Notes under the pieces: model-generated
The model's database searches: none
What the model saw: the letters and a program-made list of their open reading frames with translations, nothing else
Told to the model about the DNA's origin: nothing
Shown: one piece after another, positions 62,803 through 64,000 of the stretch
Layout: each line of letters begins with the position of its first letter
Numbering within the stretch: position 1 is the first letter of the stretch
Translations under genes and position numbers: made by a program
Source: Eublepharis macularius
Taxonomy: Eukaryota; Chordata; Lepidosauria; Squamata; Eublepharidae
Direction: 5' to 3'
Assembly (NCBI RefSeq): GCF_028583425.1
Contig: NC_072801.1
Coordinates: forward strand, 18,868,001 to 18,932,000
DNA length: 64,000 nucleotides

Positions 62803-64000
62803 CTGGGGTCAGCCACAGAATGTTAGAAGGGTTCATAAAATGTCCTGTGCTTAGCCCATCTCTCCTGAGTTCCCTGTCTCCTCAGCCCTTTTTTCTCATT
62901 CCTTTCACGCTTTATTTGGCCTGCTCTTTCTGAACTATAGGATGCCTGAAGAATACCAGCCTCTGTCTTTGAAAAGTAAATCACAGAGGCGATGTGCAGC
63001 TCCAGCTCTGTTGGAGCCATGTGGCAAACTGAGGGCATTGTTTTAAATGTTGGATACCACGCTTGGGGGCAGGAAGTTAGTAGCAATCTTTTGTCTCCTC
63101 CCTTTCTCATGACAGTAAATAATGTAGGGGTGCATGAATTCCCCGTTTTGTTTTCATATGGTGCTGTGATCCTTTTCACCCCTTTTCATTGCTGCTGTTC
63201 CCAGTTGGTTGAGTCGTGTTTATATAGGGTTTCCAGGTTCAAACCCAGTGTAAATCTCCACATTAATAATATCTTATTGGTTTTCATTAGAATATCCAGG
63301 TTGTGTGTGTGTTCACAAAATCTGGTAATGTCATGTCATGTATACGTATTCACTAATGTTCATGCATTTGTGTTTATGCACACACACATCTTCAATTAAA
63401 GCAAAAAAATCTGATAGTATTCAGCTACTGAACTAAATTTGAAACTGGATTTTCCTCAGAAACTACTGTTTAGGATTAGATGTCTCTGGGCGTCGTCCTC
63501 ACAAACGTTCAGTAGGGCTCTCAACCAAAAGAGAAATCTTTTCTATAGCAAAATATTTGTACTTTTCTAGGACTGGTGTGGTTTCAGGAGAAATCCTGGT
63601 TCTTAAAAGGAGATGCTGCTATTTTAGCCTCTACATATATTTTTGGCCCCTGTTCAGAACTGAATGTGGAAAGTCCGAGAAGGAGTTTTCCACTCCTGTG
63701 TCTTCTGTAATCCATTTTAGACAACAGGCCAGAAGTGTTGTGTTAAGGAGAGGCACAGCCTCCTTTCAGCGAATCAGACATTTATTTATTGACCTTGCAG
63801 CCTACTTCCATTTCATTTAGGGTTCAACAGAAGATTGTTTTTGCTTCATTTACATGGACTTCCCATCATTTATCTCCATCTTAAACCGAAGCTTCAGTAC
63901 TTCCATCCGTAAACATAATGTTGAAAAGGCCACGCTTAAACAGCTGGCCCTGGCAGGGCTACTTGGAGAAAATGGAAATAAACAGTAATCTATTAAGCCT
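62803..64000 (+). other. Unassigned intron sequence to the window end
   Basis: A GT run at 63302-63311 and CA run at 63380-63388. No exon of XYLT1 and no repeat family recognised. Confidence 0.35.

Noticed and set aside
5970-64000. XYLT1 exon 2
   Set aside because: I looked for the conserved DGYFSHRPKEK-like stretch and neighbouring segments in the open frames and found none. Intron 1 is very large in mammals, so absence is expected.

Overview
The window looks like part of a squamate reptile genome (lizard or gecko type). The evidence is one vertebrate gene start plus a dense squamate-style repeat load: tRNA-derived Sauria-type SINEs, MIR-like CORE-SINEs, a 5S-rRNA-derived SINE, CR1, L1, L2-like and BovB/RTE LINE fragments, and many non-autonomous hAT, mariner-like and foldback DNA elements. 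The species cannot be fixed from the sequence alone.

The only host gene I can support is XYLT1 (xylosyltransferase 1, first enzyme of glycosaminoglycan chain assembly), on the + strand. About 4.9 kb of upstream sequence leads into a CpG island (about 5030-6480) with GC boxes, a short GGC repeat and the first coding exon (5709-5969, 87 codons, ending at a GTAAGG donor). I find no exon 2, so everything from 5970 to 64000 is read as intron 1, which is also very large in mammals.

Region by region: 1-4860 holds an old unnamed repeat broken by a palindromic MITE, two L1 tails with target-site duplications (TSDs), a tetranucleotide microsatellite and SINEs that abut the CpG island. 5970-25000 holds a hAT MITE, several SINEs, a 1.2 kb CR1 3' end, a 319 bp hAT MITE, a near-perfect 192 bp palindrome (18644-18835) and a 1 kb non-autonomous hAT element with perfect TSDs (22749-23767). 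25000-48600 holds an antisense L1-type insertion, most copies of a GC-box-bearing hAT MITE family, a 5S SINE nested in a Sauria SINE, a BovB tail and two 210 bp foldback elements. 48600-64000 holds SINEs, a foldback retroposon with a 14 bp TSD, mariner-like MITEs (one split by a SINE), a CRE-bearing palindrome and L2-like remnants.

No RNA gene, CRISPR array or second protein gene is supported, and I saw no convincing endogenous retrovirus. The most unusual signals are the spacer-free 192 bp CpG-rich palindrome with TCTCGCGAGA in both arms, a family of palindromes sharing its terminal motif, a SINE carrying a 53 bp templated filler copied from about 1 kb away, and the foldback retroposon. Long open frames elsewhere, including a 578-codon antisense frame over the CpG island, are composition artefacts or repeat shadows.
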